Shown piece after piece: positions 44,079 to 54,719 of a stretch of DNA of 64,000 nucleotides. Source of the stretch: Bosea sp. AS-1. Lineage in GTDB: Bacteria > Pseudomonadota > Alphaproteobacteria > Rhizobiales > Beijerinckiaceae. The notes beneath the pieces are model-generated. The model had not been told where the DNA came from. It did not search any database and worked only from the letters and a program-made list of their open reading frames with translations. How positions within the stretch are numbered: the stretch's first letter is position 1; every line of letters begins with the position of its first letter. The position numbers and the translations under genes are program-made. The stretch lies in contig NZ_CP022372.1 of assembly GCF_002220095.1 (NCBI RefSeq), forward strand, positions 3,568,501 to 3,632,500. The letters are read 5' to 3'.

Positions 44079-44585
44079 ATGAGCCCCATTTCCCGCCGCG
44101 CCGCCCTGCTCGGAGCCCTCGCGACCTCGTCCCTGGCGCTGGCTGGCTGCGGCCCCGATGCCGGCGGGTTCGTGCTGCCGACCTCGACCGGCATGAACGA
44201 GGAATTCACCCGCGGCTTCGTGATGGACGACGCCCTCGTCGCGCAGGTCAAGGTGGGCATGGACGTGCAGTCCGTGCTGCAGATCCTCGGCACCCCGTCG
44301 ACGACCTCGACCGTCGGCAACCGCACCTTCTATTATATCAGCCAGCGGATGCGCCGGCGCTTCCAGTTCCAGGATGCGCAGGTGATCGACCAGCAGGTGC
44401 TGGTGGTCTACTTCAACAAGGGCTTCAAAGTGGAGCGGATCGCCAATTACGGCCTGCAGGACGGCGTGATCTTCGACTTCATCAGCCGCACCACCCCGGC
44501 TGGCGGCGAGGAGCAGAACTTCCTGCGCAACCTCTTCCGCGGCGTCACCAAGTTCAATCCGTTGGGCGGCCTGACCGGCAACTGA
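44079..44585 (+). CDS. bamE: Outer membrane assembly lipoprotein BamE
   Basis: SmpA/OmlA-family lipoprotein of the BAM complex, 168 residues. The lipobox is ALAGC (Cys about 25); the domain includes GFVMDDALVAQVKVGMDVQSVLQILGTPSTTSTVGNRTFYYIS and LVVYFNKGFKVERIANYGLQDG. ATG 44079 follows a weak site; a start five codons earlier is possible. Divergent from the chaperone gene, which is the usual arrangement, and ends at a terminator. Confidence 0.93.
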   Translation: MSPISRRAALLGALATSSLALAGCGPDAGGFVLPTSTGMNEEFTRGFVMDDALVAQVKVGMDVQSVLQILGTPSTTSTVGNRTFYYISQRMRRRFQFQDAQVIDQQVLVVYFNKGFKVERIANYGLQDGVIFDFISRTTPAGGEEQNFLRNLFRGVTKFNPLGGLTGN

Positions 44586-44613
44586 CCAGCCGCAGCGCTT
44601 CCGGAAACAACGC

Positions 44614-44646
44614 AACCCCGCGACATCGTCGCGGGGTTTCTTTTTT
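44614..44646 (+). terminator. Rho-independent terminator of bamE
   Basis: Eleven-base arms AACCCCGCGAC / GTCGCGGGGTT around an ATC loop, then a T-rich run, about 28 bases after the bamE stop. Confidence 0.9.
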
Positions 44647-44664
44647 GGACGGCCTCGTGGTTGC

Positions 44665-45591
44665 TCAAGCCGCCGCGGCCGGCTTCCGCTCCGGCAAAGT
44701 CATGGCCATCACGCCAAGGACCACCAGCGCGAGCCCGACCCATGCGGTCGGAGGCAGACGCTCGCCGAGGAAAACGTACCCGATGGCGACGCCGATCGGC
44801 ACGCGCAGATAGGAGACCGCCGTCGTTCCGACCGAACCAAGCGTGCGGATCAAGCGGAAATAGATCGCGAAGGCGAGCGCGGTCGAGAATACGGACAGGG
44901 CCAGCAGCGCCAGTACGGATTCCTGCGATGGTGCCAATGTCCAGGGTCTGTCGACGATGAGCGCGGCCGGAATCAGCAGCGCCGTGCCGGTCAGCATCGC
45001 CCCCGCCGCCGGGAGCAGCGGGTCCATGCCGGTGAAATGCCGGCCGAACAACGCCGCGCAGGCATAGGCGACGGTCGCCGCGACGATGGCGAGTTGCGGC
45101 AGCGCCTGCGAGCCCAGGCCTGAGAATGCGTCGACGCCGACGATCAAGCTGATGCCGGCAACGCCGGCCGCGACGCCCAGGCCCTTGCGCCAGTCGGGAC
45201 GGCGCCCAGGCGTCAGCACCAGCGGAATCAGGAAGACGAAGACCGGCGTGGTGCCGTTGAGGATCGAGGCGAGGCCGGCATCGACGCTGCGCTCGGCCCA
45301 GGCGATCAGTGTGAAAGGCACGACGCTGTTGAGCAGGGCCTGCGTCAGGAAGCGCCGCCAGGCGGTCAGGTCGCGCGGCATCCGCAGGCCACGGCCCCGG
45401 ATGACGGCGAGCAGGATCAGCCCGGCGATCAGCGTGCGGGCGGCGATCAGGGTCAGCGGCGGGATCGTCTCCACCCCGAGCTTGATGAAGGTATAGGAGC
45501 CGCCCCAGAGCGTCGCCAGCGCCAGCAGGAGCGCGAATTCGGTAGTGCGGTTCGGGGCGGCGGCGGGCGTTTCGAGTGCTTGCGTGGACAT
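44665..45591 (-). CDS. EamA/DMT-family transporter
   Basis: A 308-residue ten-helix drug/metabolite transporter with two EamA repeats: ALATLWGGSYTFIKLGVETIPPLTLIAARTLIAG (repeat 1) and LLALSVFSTALAFAIYFRLIRTLGSVGTTAVSYLRVPIGVAIGYVFLGERL (repeat 2). Probably an exporter of a small metabolite; substrate unknown. Converges with bamE and is separated from hppA by that gene's terminator. Confidence 0.9.
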   Translation of the reverse strand: MSTQALETPAAAPNRTTEFALLLALATLWGGSYTFIKLGVETIPPLTLIAARTLIAGLILLAVIRGRGLRMPRDLTAWRRFLTQALLNSVVPFTLIAWAERSVDAGLASILNGTTPVFVFLIPLVLTPGRRPDWRKGLGVAAGVAGISLIVGVDAFSGLGSQALPQLAIVAATVAYACAALFGRHFTGMDPLLPAAGAMLTGTALLIPAALIVDRPWTLAPSQESVLALLALSVFSTALAFAIYFRLIRTLGSVGTTAVSYLRVPIGVAIGYVFLGERLPPTAWVGLALVVLGVMAMTLPERKPAAAA

Positions 45592-45734
45592 GGTTCCTCC
45601 TCGGTCGGCGGGACCATGCCATCACTGTCGCCTGACGGCATGCGGCAACACTACGCTTCCGGCCGTAGCTTGCGAACTTGATTCAACAGTTTGCCGATCT
45701 GATTCAATCAGCGGCCTCAAGCTCTTGAAACAAA

Positions 45735-45762
45735 AGAAAAACCCGCGGCTTTCGCCGCGGGT
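45735..45762 (-). terminator. Rho-independent terminator of hppA
   Basis: On the minus strand AACCCGCGGC / GAAA loop / GCCGCGGGTT followed by a T-rich tail, 27 bases after the hppA stop. Confidence 0.9.
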
Positions 45763-45788
45763 TCGGATTGTTCGGGCAAAGCCTACGC

Positions 45789-47945
45789 TCAAGAATGCGC
45801 CAGGATCGCAAGCAGAAGCAGGGCGATGATGTTGGTGATCTTGATCGCCGGGTTCACGGCGGGGCCCGCCGTGTCCTTGTAGGGGTCGCCGACGGTGTCG
45901 CCGGTCACCGAGGCCTTGTGGGCTTCGGAGCCCTTGAGATGGCGCACGCCGTCCTTGTCGACGAAGCCGTCCTCGAAGCTCTTCTTGGCATTGTCCCAGG
46001 CGCCGCCGCCCGAGGTCATCGAGATCGCGACGAAGATGCCGGTGACGATAACGCCCATCAGCATGGCGCCGACCGCGGCGAAGGCATTGTTCTTGCCGGC
46101 GATCGAGTAGATCACGAAATAGGTCACGATCGGAGCCAGCACCGGCAGCAGCGAAGGCACCACCATTTCCTTGATCGCGGCGCGGGTCAGCATGTCGACG
46201 GCGCGGCCGTAATCCGGCCGGTCCTTGCCTTCCATGATGCCGGGCTTCTCGCGGAACTGCTTGCGCACCTCCTCGACCACCGAACCCGCCGCACGGCCGA
46301 CCGCCGTCATGCCCATGCCGCCGAAGAGGAAGGGGATGAGGCCGCCGAGCAGCAGGCCGACGACGACATAGGGGTTGGACAGCGAGAAGTCGACGGTAAC
46401 GCCCTTGAAGTACTGGAAGGCGCTGCCGCCGGCCTTGTTGGCTTCGGAAATGAAGAAGTTCAGGTCCGAAGTATAGGCGGCGAAGAGCACCAGGGCGCCG
46501 AGGCCGGCCGAGCCGATCGCGTAGCCCTTGGTCACCGCCTTGGTGGTGTTGCCGACCGCGTCGAGCGCGTCAGTCGAGTGACGCACCTCCTTGGGCAGGC
46601 CGGCCATCTCGGCGATGCCGCCGGCATTGTCGGTGACAGGGCCGAAGGCGTCGAGCGCCACGACCACGCCGGCCAGCGCCAGCATGGCGGTGGTGGCGAC
46701 GGCAATGCCGAACAGGCCCGCAAGGCTGTAGGCGGCGATGATGCCGGCGATGATGACGATGGTCGGCGCCGCCGTCGCCTCCAGCGAGACCGCGAGGCCC
46801 TGGATGACGTTGGTGCCGTGACCCGTCACCGAGGCCTGGGCGATCGAGACGACCGGACGCTTGCCGGTGCCGGTGTAGTATTCGGTGATGACGACGATCA
46901 GCAGCGTCACCGCGAGGCCGACCAGCGCGCAGCCGAAGAGCGCGCCCGAAGTGAAGCTGACGCCCTGCACAGTGGTGAAGGCCGCCGAGAAGCCGCCGAA
47001 CATGGCGTAGTTCACGGCAGCGATCGCCGCGACTGAAAGCACGCCGGCGGCAATGAAGCCCTTGTAGAGCGCGCCCATGATCGACTGGTTGGCGCCGAGC
47101 TTCACGAAGAAGGTGCCGATGATCGAGGTGACGATGCAGGCCGCCCCGATCGCCATCGGATAGAGCATCATCGTGCCGAGCACCGGCTGACCGGCGAAGA
47201 AGATCGCCGCGAGCACCATGGTCGCGACCAGCGTCACCGCATAGGTCTCGAACAGGTCGGCGGCCATGCCGGCGCAGTCGCCGACATTGTCACCGACATT
47301 GTCGGCGATGGTCGCCGGGTTGCGCGGATCGTCCTCCGGGATGCCGGCCTCGACCTTGCCGACGAGGTCGGCGCCCACATCGGCCCCCTTGGTGAAGATG
47401 CCGCCGCCAAGACGGGCGAAGATCGAGATCAGCGAGGCGCCGAAGCCGAGCGCCACCAGCGAATCGATGACGGTGCGACTCGAAGGCTCGAAGCCGAGCG
47501 AAGAGGTCAGGACGCCGTAATAGACGGCGACACCGAGCAGGGCGAGGCCGGCCACCAGCAGGCCGGTGACCGCACCCGCCTTGAAGGCAACGTCGAGGCC
47601 CTCGCCCAGCGACTGCATCGCAGCCTGCGCCGTGCGGACATTGGCACGCACCGAAACGTTCATGCCGATGAAGCCGGCGGCGCCTGAAAGCACCGCGCCG
47701 ATCAGGAAGCCGATCGCGACCCATTTGCCGAGCAGCCAGGCCAGCAGCACGAACAGGACGACACCGACCATCGAAATGGTCATGTACTGACGCTTGAGAT
47801 AGGCCTGCGCGCCTTCCGCGACCGCGCCGGAAATCTCCTGCATGCGCTGGTTGCCGGCATCGCGCTTCATGACGTCGCTATAGGCCCAGACGCCGTAGGC
47901 GATCGATAGCGCACTCAATATGATGATAAGAAGCAGAGCTGACAT
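45789..47945 (-). CDS. hppA: Membrane-bound proton-translocating pyrophosphatase
   Basis: Uses pyrophosphate hydrolysis to pump protons. The 718-residue protein has about 16 helices and the active-site segments [39 protein letters not shown] and, near the C-terminus, NAKKSFEDG and [23 protein letters not shown]. At the determinant position it reads [11 protein letters not shown], Lys rather than Ala, which marks the potassium-independent class. It stands alone between two terminators. Confidence 0.97.
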   Translation of the reverse strand: MSALLLIIILSALSIAYGVWAYSDVMKRDAGNQRMQEISGAVAEGAQAYLKRQYMTISMVGVVLFVLLAWLLGKWVAIGFLIGAVLSGAAGFIGMNVSVRANVRTAQAAMQSLGEGLDVAFKAGAVTGLLVAGLALLGVAVYYGVLTSSLGFEPSSRTVIDSLVALGFGASLISIFARLGGGIFTKGADVGADLVGKVEAGIPEDDPRNPATIADNVGDNVGDCAGMAADLFETYAVTLVATMVLAAIFFAGQPVLGTMMLYPMAIGAACIVTSIIGTFFVKLGANQSIMGALYKGFIAAGVLSVAAIAAVNYAMFGGFSAAFTTVQGVSFTSGALFGCALVGLAVTLLIVVITEYYTGTGKRPVVSIAQASVTGHGTNVIQGLAVSLEATAAPTIVIIAGIIAAYSLAGLFGIAVATTAMLALAGVVVALDAFGPVTDNAGGIAEMAGLPKEVRHSTDALDAVGNTTKAVTKGYAIGSAGLGALVLFAAYTSDLNFFISEANKAGGSAFQYFKGVTVDFSLSNPYVVVGLLLGGLIPFLFGGMGMTAVGRAAGSVVEEVRKQFREKPGIMEGKDRPDYGRAVDMLTRAAIKEMVVPSLLPVLAPIVTYFVIYSIAGKNNAFAAVGAMLMGVIVTGIFVAISMTSGGGAWDNAKKSFEDGFVDKDGVRHLKGSEAHKASVTGDTVGDPYKDTAGPAVNPAIKITNIIALLLLAILAHS

Positions 47946-48021
47946 TCGGTTTCCTGACCTTGAGCTTCCAGCCGTCGGGAGCGCTGCCGCTCCTCTTTTG
48001 CAGCGTTGGACGTCAGGCAGC

Positions 48022-48053
48022 GAAAAAACGGGCCCTGAAGACTAAAAGGCCCG
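48022..48053 (-). terminator. Rho-independent terminator after the ureidoglycine aminohydrolase gene
   Basis: On the minus strand CGGGCC / 13-base loop / GGCCCG then T6. It closes the long glyA-led transcript before hppA. The loop is long, so confidence is moderate. Confidence 0.7.
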
Positions 48054-48158
48054 CTCTGCGTCGCCAGTGTCAGGCGAATTTGTGGCAAGTTTCGACGAGG
48101 AGCGCAAACGGCTGCGCTTACAAATTTCGTCGAATGTCAGTCGTTCCCGCAGGAGGCG

Positions 48159-48959
48159 TCAGAGCGCGATGTCGCGGTTGACGTTCTTGTAGAGCAGATA
48201 GCAGGCGTCATCCTGGCCGGTCGGGTAGAATTGCTGCGGGCAATAGCCGCCCATCCAGATGAAATCCCGCGCCCAGATCTCGTGCCAATCCGCGCCGAGT
48301 AGGTAGAGCCCCTGCCCTTCCAGCATGTAGAGACCGTGCTCCATCACATGCGTCTCGACCGCCGGAAAGCAGACGCCCGGCTTGAACCACATCAGGTTCA
48401 TCTCGAAATCGAAGCGCATGTCGCCATAGGGCAGCAGGAACTGGAAGCCGCGCCCTTCCATGCCGGTGTGATTCGTCATCGGCACCTCATCCTGATGCGA
48501 CAGGATCGGCTCGGGCATGGCCAAGCCGGGAGCCCTCTCATAGCGCTTGCGCAGCGCCAGCACCCGGACCGTCTCCGCCGTCTCGTTGCGCAGGCTGAAC
48601 GGCGTGCCCGGCGGGAGATAGGCAAAGTTGCCAGCGGCCAGCGGCTTCGGCGCATCGCCGGCCATGGCGAATGTCGCCTCGCCTGTCAGCCCATAGAAGA
48701 ACTGCTGGATGCCTTCCTCTGCGAACGGGGCCGTGGTTCCGCCGCCAGGCGCGATCTCGAGGACATATTGGGCGAAGGCCGCTCCCAGAACCGGCGCAGC
48801 GAGAATGCGCGCGATCGTCGCCTGATACTGCGGCAGCCGGCTGACGAGCACGCCCTCCGGCGGCATGAAGGCGTAGTTCGGGCGCACGACGCCGCGGTTA
48901 TGACCGATGGCTCCGGGCGGAACGCGGCCCGTGGCCACCGGAAACGCGCGTTGGCTCAT
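48159..48959 (-). CDS. allE: (S)-ureidoglycine aminohydrolase
   Basis: A bicupin manganese enzyme releasing ammonia from ureidoglycine in purine (allantoin) breakdown, 266 residues. The diagnostic C-terminal cupin VETHVMEHGLYMLEGQGLYLLGADWHEIWARDFIWMGGYCPQQFY holds the metal ligands, and the N-terminus RGVVRPNYAFMPPEGVLVSRLPQY matches the family. No other allantoin genes are nearby. An MFS gene 32 bases upstream on the same strand could import a purine or ureide; this is inference. Confidence 0.93.
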   Translation of the reverse strand: MSQRAFPVATGRVPPGAIGHNRGVVRPNYAFMPPEGVLVSRLPQYQATIARILAAPVLGAAFAQYVLEIAPGGGTTAPFAEEGIQQFFYGLTGEATFAMAGDAPKPLAAGNFAYLPPGTPFSLRNETAETVRVLALRKRYERAPGLAMPEPILSHQDEVPMTNHTGMEGRGFQFLLPYGDMRFDFEMNLMWFKPGVCFPAVETHVMEHGLYMLEGQGLYLLGADWHEIWARDFIWMGGYCPQQFYPTGQDDACYLLYKNVNRDIAL

Positions 48960-48991
48960 CTCTTATCCTCTTCCTCGCGGACCAGCGCCAC

Positions 48992-50203
48992 TCAGGTTGC
49001 CGGAGCGGCGGCACGCTTCTGCGTACGCTGCCAGACGACCAGCAGCAATGCGACCGCGATCGGCGGGAAGACCAGCCAGTTGACCACTTCCCAACCGCCA
49101 TGACTCAGCAGGCCACCCGACGAGAAAGACGCGATGGCGACCGAGCCGAAAACCAGGAAGTCGTTGGCAGCCTGAACCTTCACCCGCTCCTCGGGGCGAT
49201 AGCAATCCGTCACCAATGCCGTCGCGCCGATGAAGCCGAAATTCCAGCCGATGCCGAGCAGCACCAGCGCCAGCCAGAAATGCCCAACGCTCAGGCCCGT
49301 CAGGCCGACAACCGCCGCCAGCGCCGTCAGGGCAAGCCCGGTGATCGTGATCGTCTCCTTGCCGAAGCGCTCGATCAGCTTGCCGGTGAAGAAGCTCGGT
49401 CCATACATGCCCAGTACATGCCATTGGATGCCGAGCGCGGCATCGCCGACCGAATGGCCGCAAGCGACCATGGCCATGGGAGCGGCCGTCATCACGAAGC
49501 TCATCAGCCCGTAGGCGACGAGCGCGGCGATGACCGAGGCGATGAATTTGGGTTGGCGCATGATCTGGCCGAGAGGTCGGCCGAGGTCGCTGCGCACGGT
49601 CTTGACCGGCGGCGCGCGCAGTTGCGAGACGATGCAGATCGCCAGCAACGCGAGCGCGCCCTGCGCGAGGAAGCTCGCGGCAAAGGGGGCCGACGGCGTC
49701 AGGTCCCGCGTCCAATAGACCGATTGTGGGCCGATGATGCCTGCCGCGAGACCGCCGAGCATGACCCAGGAAATCGCGCGGGGCCGGAAACCGGGGCTCG
49801 CGGTATCGGCGGCAGCGAAGCGGTAGCTCTGGACGAAGGAGCCATAGAGCCCGCAAACGAAGGTGCCGAGACAGAACAACCAGAATTGGCGCGATACGAC
49901 CCCGCCCGCCGCCAAGCTTCCGCCCATGGCTCCAACCAGAGCACCGATAAGGTAGCCGCCGCGCCGACCGAGGTGGCGCATGAGCATCGCAGCAGGAATG
50001 ACGCCGGCCGCGATCCCGAGCTGGAGCAGGCTGACCGGCACGGTCGCGAAGGTCTTGTCCGAGGCAAGCTGGGCGCCGACGAGGCCGCCGAGCGAAACGA
50101 TGATCGCCGGGTTTGCGCCGCCGAGCGCCTGGGCGCCCGAGAGAATGAGCGCATTGCGCTTCGCGAGCCTGTCGCCCTCGGCGACCGGGACATGCTGGTT
50201 CAT
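48992..50203 (-). CDS. Major facilitator superfamily transporter
   Basis: A 403-residue twelve-helix MFS protein. RHLGRRGGYLIGALVGAMGGSLAAGGVV is the loop 2-3 signature and GTFVCGLYGSFVQSYRFAAADTA follows. An ATG at 50203 or a GTG at 50209 could start it; neither has a clear ribosome site. It lies 36 bases after thiL and 32 bases before the ureidoglycine aminohydrolase gene, suggesting cotranscription. Confidence 0.88.
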   Translation of the reverse strand: MNQHVPVAEGDRLAKRNALILSGAQALGGANPAIIVSLGGLVGAQLASDKTFATVPVSLLQLGIAAGVIPAAMLMRHLGRRGGYLIGALVGAMGGSLAAGGVVSRQFWLFCLGTFVCGLYGSFVQSYRFAAADTASPGFRPRAISWVMLGGLAAGIIGPQSVYWTRDLTPSAPFAASFLAQGALALLAICIVSQLRAPPVKTVRSDLGRPLGQIMRQPKFIASVIAALVAYGLMSFVMTAAPMAMVACGHSVGDAALGIQWHVLGMYGPSFFTGKLIERFGKETITITGLALTALAAVVGLTGLSVGHFWLALVLLGIGWNFGFIGATALVTDCYRPEERVKVQAANDFLVFGSVAIASFSSGGLLSHGGWEVVNWLVFPPIAVALLLVVWQRTQKRAAAPAT

Positions 50204-50239
50204 CGCCACGCCGTTCTGCGGCGCCGCGTGGAGCCGCTT

Positions 50240-51235
50240 TCAGAAATGAGAGAAGGAGCCGCGCGCAAAGCCTTGCGCACCGCCCCTCCCGCTGTATCGC
50301 ACCGCGCCCGCCTCCGGGATGATCCGGCCGATCGGCGTCAGCGGAACGGAATGCTCCGCAGCCGCCGCAGCCAGAGCAGAATAATCTCCTTCCGGCACTG
50401 CGCAGAGAATTTCGTAGTCGTCTCCTCCGGTCCAGGCCAGTTCCGCCAATGCGGGAGCAGCCATGAGCACGGCGCGGGCCGGAGCAGAGAGCGGAACCGC
50501 ATCGAGATTGATCTCGGCGCCGACATTGGAGGTCTTCAAGAGCTTGGCGAGATCGCCGACGAGCCCGTCCGAAATATCCATCGCGGCACTCGCATGGCGC
50601 TGAAGCGCCTCGGCCAGGAGCGTGCGCGGCTGCGGATGCAGATAACGATCGGCAAGGAAATCGCGCTGCCCACTATCCAGCGCGGCGACCCATTCCGGCT
50701 TGTCCGGGCCGTGGACCTTGAGGCCGAGCGCGCCGTCGCCGATCGTGCCCGAGACCAGCACGAGATCTCCCGCCTTCGCGCCGGCGCGGCGAACCATCCT
50801 CCCTGCCGGCACGGTGCCGAAAGCGGTGATCGAGAGGGTCAACGGACCGGCGGTCGAGACCGTGTCGCCGCCAATCAGCGGGCAGCCCGCTTGCCTGGCG
50901 AGCTTGCCGAGGCCGGCGGCGAAATCGACGATCCAGCCTTCGGTCCAGTCGCGCGGCAGGGCGATGGTCAGGACGAACCCCTCGGACCTGGCGCCCTTGG
51001 CGGCGAGGTCGGAAAGATTGACGGCGAGCGCCTTCCAGCCGATCGCCGCCGGCGGATCATCCGGGAAGAAGTGCACGCCGGCGACCAGGGCATCGGCGGT
51101 GACGACGACTTCGTAGCCGCGGCCAGGCCGGAGCAGCCCGGCATCGTCGAGGAGGCCGAGGCCACCCGGCCCGGCCAGCGGCGCGAAATGGCGTTCGATC
51201 AGCTCGAATTCGCCGGGGCGCTGGTTATCGGTCAT
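50240..51235 (-). CDS. thiL: Thiamine-monophosphate kinase
   Basis: ATP-dependent phosphorylation of thiamine phosphate to thiamine pyrophosphate. The 331-residue protein has DDAGLL, VLTIALPRDW, GGDTVSTAGPL, MDISDGLVGDLAKLL and GGDDYEILCAV in order. The ATG at 51235 is chosen by homology (MTDNQRPGEFELIERHFAPL); the longer frame overlaps nusB. The seventh gene of the glyA operon. Confidence 0.95.
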   Translation of the reverse strand: MTDNQRPGEFELIERHFAPLAGPGGLGLLDDAGLLRPGRGYEVVVTADALVAGVHFFPDDPPAAIGWKALAVNLSDLAAKGARSEGFVLTIALPRDWTEGWIVDFAAGLGKLARQAGCPLIGGDTVSTAGPLTLSITAFGTVPAGRMVRRAGAKAGDLVLVSGTIGDGALGLKVHGPDKPEWVAALDSGQRDFLADRYLHPQPRTLLAEALQRHASAAMDISDGLVGDLAKLLKTSNVGAEINLDAVPLSAPARAVLMAAPALAELAWTGGDDYEILCAVPEGDYSALAAAAAEHSVPLTPIGRIIPEAGAVRYSGRGGAQGFARGSFSHF

Positions 51236-51323
51236 CGAACCAAATTCCTCGGCCGTTCCATGGCCATCCCGGACAAGCCGCGCCAGCGGCGCCGATCCGG
51301 GATGACGATCGAGGTGCAAAAAA

Positions 51324-51791
51324 CTACGCCGCCGGAACGTCGAACTCGTCGGCGCGGAATTCGCGGGCCATCTTGTCGAGCACGGCGTTGACCATGCCGA
51401 TCTCCTCGCCGTCATAGAACGCACGGGCCACCGCGACATATTCGGAAATGACGGCGCGGGCCGGCACGTCCTTGCGGAAGGCAAGTTCGTAGGCGCCGGC
51501 GCGCAGGACGGCGCGCACCACCGCTTCGACCCGCTTCAGCGGCCAGCCCTTGGCGAGCAGGTCGTCGACAGTGCGGTCGACCAGGCGCTGCTCGCGCACG
51601 ACTCCGCCGAGCAGGTCGCGGAAGAAGGCGATCTCCGCCTTCGGCAATTCGATCTCCTCGACCTCCTTGCCGATCCAGAAGGCTTCGAACTCGGCCATGG
51701 CCTCGTTGACGCCGCGGCCGCCGACTTCCATCTCGTAGAGCGCCTGCACGACAGAGAGACGCGCGCCGCGCCGCATCTCGGCGCGGCTCAT
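51324..51791 (-). CDS. nusB: Transcription antitermination factor NusB
   Basis: RNA-binding factor of rRNA antitermination, 155 residues, all-helical. [32 protein letters not shown] and [36 protein letters not shown] are its landmarks. Its ATG overlaps the ribH stop (ATGA). Confidence 0.95.
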   Translation of the reverse strand: MSRAEMRRGARLSVVQALYEMEVGGRGVNEAMAEFEAFWIGKEVEEIELPKAEIAFFRDLLGGVVREQRLVDRTVDDLLAKGWPLKRVEAVVRAVLRAGAYELAFRKDVPARAVISEYVAVARAFYDGEEIGMVNAVLDKMAREFRADEFDVPAA

Positions 51792-52312
51792 TCCGGTTGC
51801 TCCACGTCGGCGGCCTCGGCCAGCGAGCGCTTGTAGCGCAGCACCGCCAGTGCCGCTTCCGCGGCACCGCCGCCCTTGTCCATCTCGGAGCGGTTGGCGC
51901 GCGCCCAGGCCTGCGCCTCGTTCTCGACGGTGAGGATGCCGTTGCCGAGCGGCAGGGCGAAGGCGACCGACAGGTCCATCAGCGCGCGCGAGCTTTCGCC
52001 GGCGACGATGTCGTAATGGCCAGTCTCGCCGCGGATCACGGTGCCGAGCGCGACGACCGCCTCATAGGGATCGACCGACTCGTCGGCGGCGCGCAAGCCG
52101 ATGACGATCGCGGAGGGAATTTCGAGCGCGCCGGGGACGGTAACGACGTCGACGCGGCAGCCTGCCTTCTCGAGCACGGCGGTGGCACCTGCCAGCAATT
52201 CGTCGGCGAGCTTGTCATAGAAGCGTGCCTCGACGACGAGCACGCGGACGCCCTCGATGTCGAGCGCAGGAGTTGCGGCCTCATTGGCCGAGATCTGCCG
52301 GGGTCCGGCCAT
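51788..52312 (-). CDS. ribH: 6,7-dimethyl-8-ribityllumazine synthase
   Basis: Penultimate riboflavin-synthesis enzyme, 174 residues. [50 protein letters not shown] (catalytic His) and [19 protein letters not shown] are the family landmarks. The ATG at 52312 is chosen by homology. Overlaps nusB by four bases and is 34 bases after ribE. Confidence 0.96.
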   Translation of the reverse strand: MAGPRQISANEAATPALDIEGVRVLVVEARFYDKLADELLAGATAVLEKAGCRVDVVTVPGALEIPSAIVIGLRAADESVDPYEAVVALGTVIRGETGHYDIVAGESSRALMDLSVAFALPLGNGILTVENEAQAWARANRSEMDKGGGAAEAALAVLRYKRSLAEAADVEQPE

Positions 52313-52346
52313 GGTTCTTGTCCTTGTTGGAATGTGAGCAGGCTCG

Positions 52347-52994
52347 TTACCCCTGCGGGCGCGCCTCCGCAAGCCGTGCGGCATACCGTGCCATCAGATC
52401 GACCTCGACATGAACGGGATCGCCCTCCTTGCGCTGGCCCCAGGTGGTGACGGCGAAGGAATGCGGGATGAGAAGCACGGTGAAGACATCGTCGTCGACC
52501 GTGTTGACCGTGAGCGAGGTGCCGTCGAGGCTGACCGAGCCCTTCGCGGCAATGAAGCGGGCCAGCCCCTGCGGCGCGCGGATGTGGAAACGGGCGGTCG
52601 CGCCCCAGGGCTCGTCGGGGTCCGGCTCGATCGCCTCGATCTTGAGGATGCGGCCGACACCGTCGACATGGCCGGTCACAAGATGGCCGCCGAGTTCCTC
52701 GCCGACCTTGAGCGAGCGCTCCAGATTGATCCTGGTGCCCGGCTCCCATTCTCCGACCATCGTCTTGGCCAAGGTCTCGGCCGCCGCCTCGACCTGGAAG
52801 ACACAGCCCGGCTCGCCATCCGTGCGGGGTCTCAACGCCGTGACGGTGAGGCAGACCCCAGCGCAGGCGATGGAGGCGCCGATGGCGATGCCTTCCGCGT
52901 CATAAGGACTGGCGATGGCGAGGCGCTTGAGGTTCGGCCCCTTGCGCTCGGACTCGACGACCTCGCCGATGGCGGTGACGATGCCGGTGAACAT
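52347..52994 (-). CDS. ribE: Riboflavin synthase, alpha subunit
   Basis: Dismutates two lumazine molecules to riboflavin, 215 residues, as a trimer of two-barrel subunits. The N-terminus [14 protein letters not shown] and [11 protein letters not shown] belong to barrel 1; [14 protein letters not shown] and [13 protein letters not shown] to barrel 2. Its ATG shares one base with the ribD stop (TGATG), so translation is coupled. Confidence 0.97.
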   Translation of the reverse strand: MFTGIVTAIGEVVESERKGPNLKRLAIASPYDAEGIAIGASIACAGVCLTVTALRPRTDGEPGCVFQVEAAAETLAKTMVGEWEPGTRINLERSLKVGEELGGHLVTGHVDGVGRILKIEAIEPDPDEPWGATARFHIRAPQGLARFIAAKGSVSLDGTSLTVNTVDDDVFTVLLIPHSFAVTTWGQRKEGDPVHVEVDLMARYAARLAEARPQG

Positions 52995-54184
52995 CAGCCT
53001 CTCCTTACAAAATGCTCGAAACGGTCGCCGCCGATCAGCTCGGTTTCGGCGAGGCGGTAGAGATCGGGATCGGCCAGCAGTCCCGCAAGGCCCGGCCGCA
53101 CGGCGACAATGCCGGCTTCGCCCAGCGTTTTTGGCGAGGTCGAGACGATGACCTCGTCGGCAAGCCCTGCCAGGGCCAGCTTCTCGCCGATGCGCGGGCC
53201 GCCTTCCGAGAAGACGCGGGTGATACCGCGCGTGCCGAGCAAGGTCAGCGCCTCGCGCAGATCGAGATGGCCGTCCGGCCCAAGCCCGACGCGCATGACC
53301 TCGACGCCGGCCGCCACCAGCTCCGCCTCGAGCCTGACCGGCGCGGTTTCGGCGGCGATCACCCAGACGGGCACTTCACGCGCGGTGCGGACGAGTTTCG
53401 ACGTCAGCGGCAGCCGCAGATGCGTGTCGAGGATCACCCGCACCGGCGAACGACCTGCCAGCCCCGGCAGGCGGACCGTCAGCTGCGGATCGTCCGAGAG
53501 GACGGATCCGATGCCGAGCATGATCGCGTCATGACGCGCCCGTTGCAGGTGCACCCAGGCCCCGGCTGTCGCGCAGGAGACAGCGAGAGGCGTTGCCCCT
53601 GCCCCACCGGCATAGCCATCGGCCGTGCGGGCGATCTTGAAGGTCACCATGGGCCGGCCTTGCGTCACCCGCAGGACATGACCGCGATGGGCACGCTGCG
53701 CCTGATCTTCCAGCACGCCGGTGACGACCTCGATCCCCGCCGTGCGCAACAGGGCATGGCCTAGGCCGGCGATGAATGGATTCGGGTCCGCCATCGCCGA
53801 AACGACGCGCTTCACGCCGGAGAGGATCGTGTGTTCGACGCAAGGAATGCCGCCGCGCAACGAGCGATGCGAGCAGGGCTCGAGCGTGACATAGAGCGTG
53901 CCGCCCATCGCCGCGGCGCCGGCGCGCGCGAAGGCCAGAGCCTCGCCATGCGGACGTCCGCCGGGTTGCGTCAGCCCCCGCGCAACTACGACCGGCCCGT
54001 CCCGGGTATCGCGCGTGACAATGGCGCCGACGGATGGATTAGGCCAGGTCGCGCCCAGATTGCGGGCGCCATAAGCCAGCGCCTGGGCCATGAAGGCACG
54101 ATCGGCCGCCAGTTTCCGATTTGGCGCATTCTCCTCGCGCGGACCGCTGCCCGCGTCGCTCGACAATGCTCTCGGATCAGTCAT
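52994..54184 (-). CDS. ribD: Bifunctional riboflavin deaminase/reductase
   Basis: Deaminates and reduces the pyrimidine intermediate, 396 residues. The deaminase domain has PHGEALA and [17 protein letters not shown] for zinc and catalysis; the reductase domain includes [40 protein letters not shown] and [12 protein letters not shown]. Both domains look intact. Its start overlaps the nrdR end by eight bases. Confidence 0.96.
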   Translation of the reverse strand: MTDPRALSSDAGSGPREENAPNRKLAADRAFMAQALAYGARNLGATWPNPSVGAIVTRDTRDGPVVVARGLTQPGGRPHGEALAFARAGAAAMGGTLYVTLEPCSHRSLRGGIPCVEHTILSGVKRVVSAMADPNPFIAGLGHALLRTAGIEVVTGVLEDQAQRAHRGHVLRVTQGRPMVTFKIARTADGYAGGAGATPLAVSCATAGAWVHLQRARHDAIMLGIGSVLSDDPQLTVRLPGLAGRSPVRVILDTHLRLPLTSKLVRTAREVPVWVIAAETAPVRLEAELVAAGVEVMRVGLGPDGHLDLREALTLLGTRGITRVFSEGGPRIGEKLALAGLADEVIVSTSPKTLGEAGIVAVRPGLAGLLADPDLYRLAETELIGGDRFEHFVRRG

Positions 54185-54680
54185 CGTCGCGGGATGGCCT
54201 GTCAGTCAGAAGAGGCGCAGCCTCGCCCTCGACAGTACCGAGCTGGCCAAGCAGCTCCTCGAAGTCCTTGGCCTCGCGGAAGTTCTTGTAGACCGAGGCG
54301 AAGCGGACATAGGCGACATCGTCGAGGCCTTTCAGCCCCTCCATCACCAGCTCGCCGATCGTCGAGCTCGGAATCTCGGCTTCGCCCGAGCTTTCGAGCT
54401 GGCGCACGATGCCGTTGACCATGCGCTCGATGCGCTCCGGCGTGACGGAGCGCTTGCGCAGGGCATGCGCCACTGAGGTTTCCAGCTTGTCGCGGTCGAA
54501 GGGCGCCCGCCGCCCCGAACGCTTGACCACCGTGAGCTCACGCAGCTGCACGCGCTCGAAGGTGGTGAAGCGGCCGCCGCAGTCCGGACAGACGCGGCGG
54601 CGGCGGATCGAGGCGTGGTCGTCGGTGGGACGGGAGTCCTTCACCTGCGTGTCGAGGGAGCCGCAATAGGGACAGCGCAT
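54177..54680 (-). CDS. nrdR: Transcriptional repressor NrdR
   Basis: Nucleotide-sensing repressor of ribonucleotide reductase genes, 167 residues. The zinc ribbon [19 protein letters not shown]...[18 protein letters not shown] and the ATP-cone ([24 protein letters not shown]...) are complete. It lies 39 bases after glyA. Confidence 0.97.
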   Translation of the reverse strand: MRCPYCGSLDTQVKDSRPTDDHASIRRRRVCPDCGGRFTTFERVQLRELTVVKRSGRRAPFDRDKLETSVAHALRKRSVTPERIERMVNGIVRQLESSGEAEIPSSTIGELVMEGLKGLDDVAYVRFASVYKNFREAKDFEELLGQLGTVEGEAAPLLTDRPSRDDD

Positions 54681-54719
54681 CTTTGCTCGCCAGCCTTTCT
54701 CAGACCCCTTCGAGATGCC

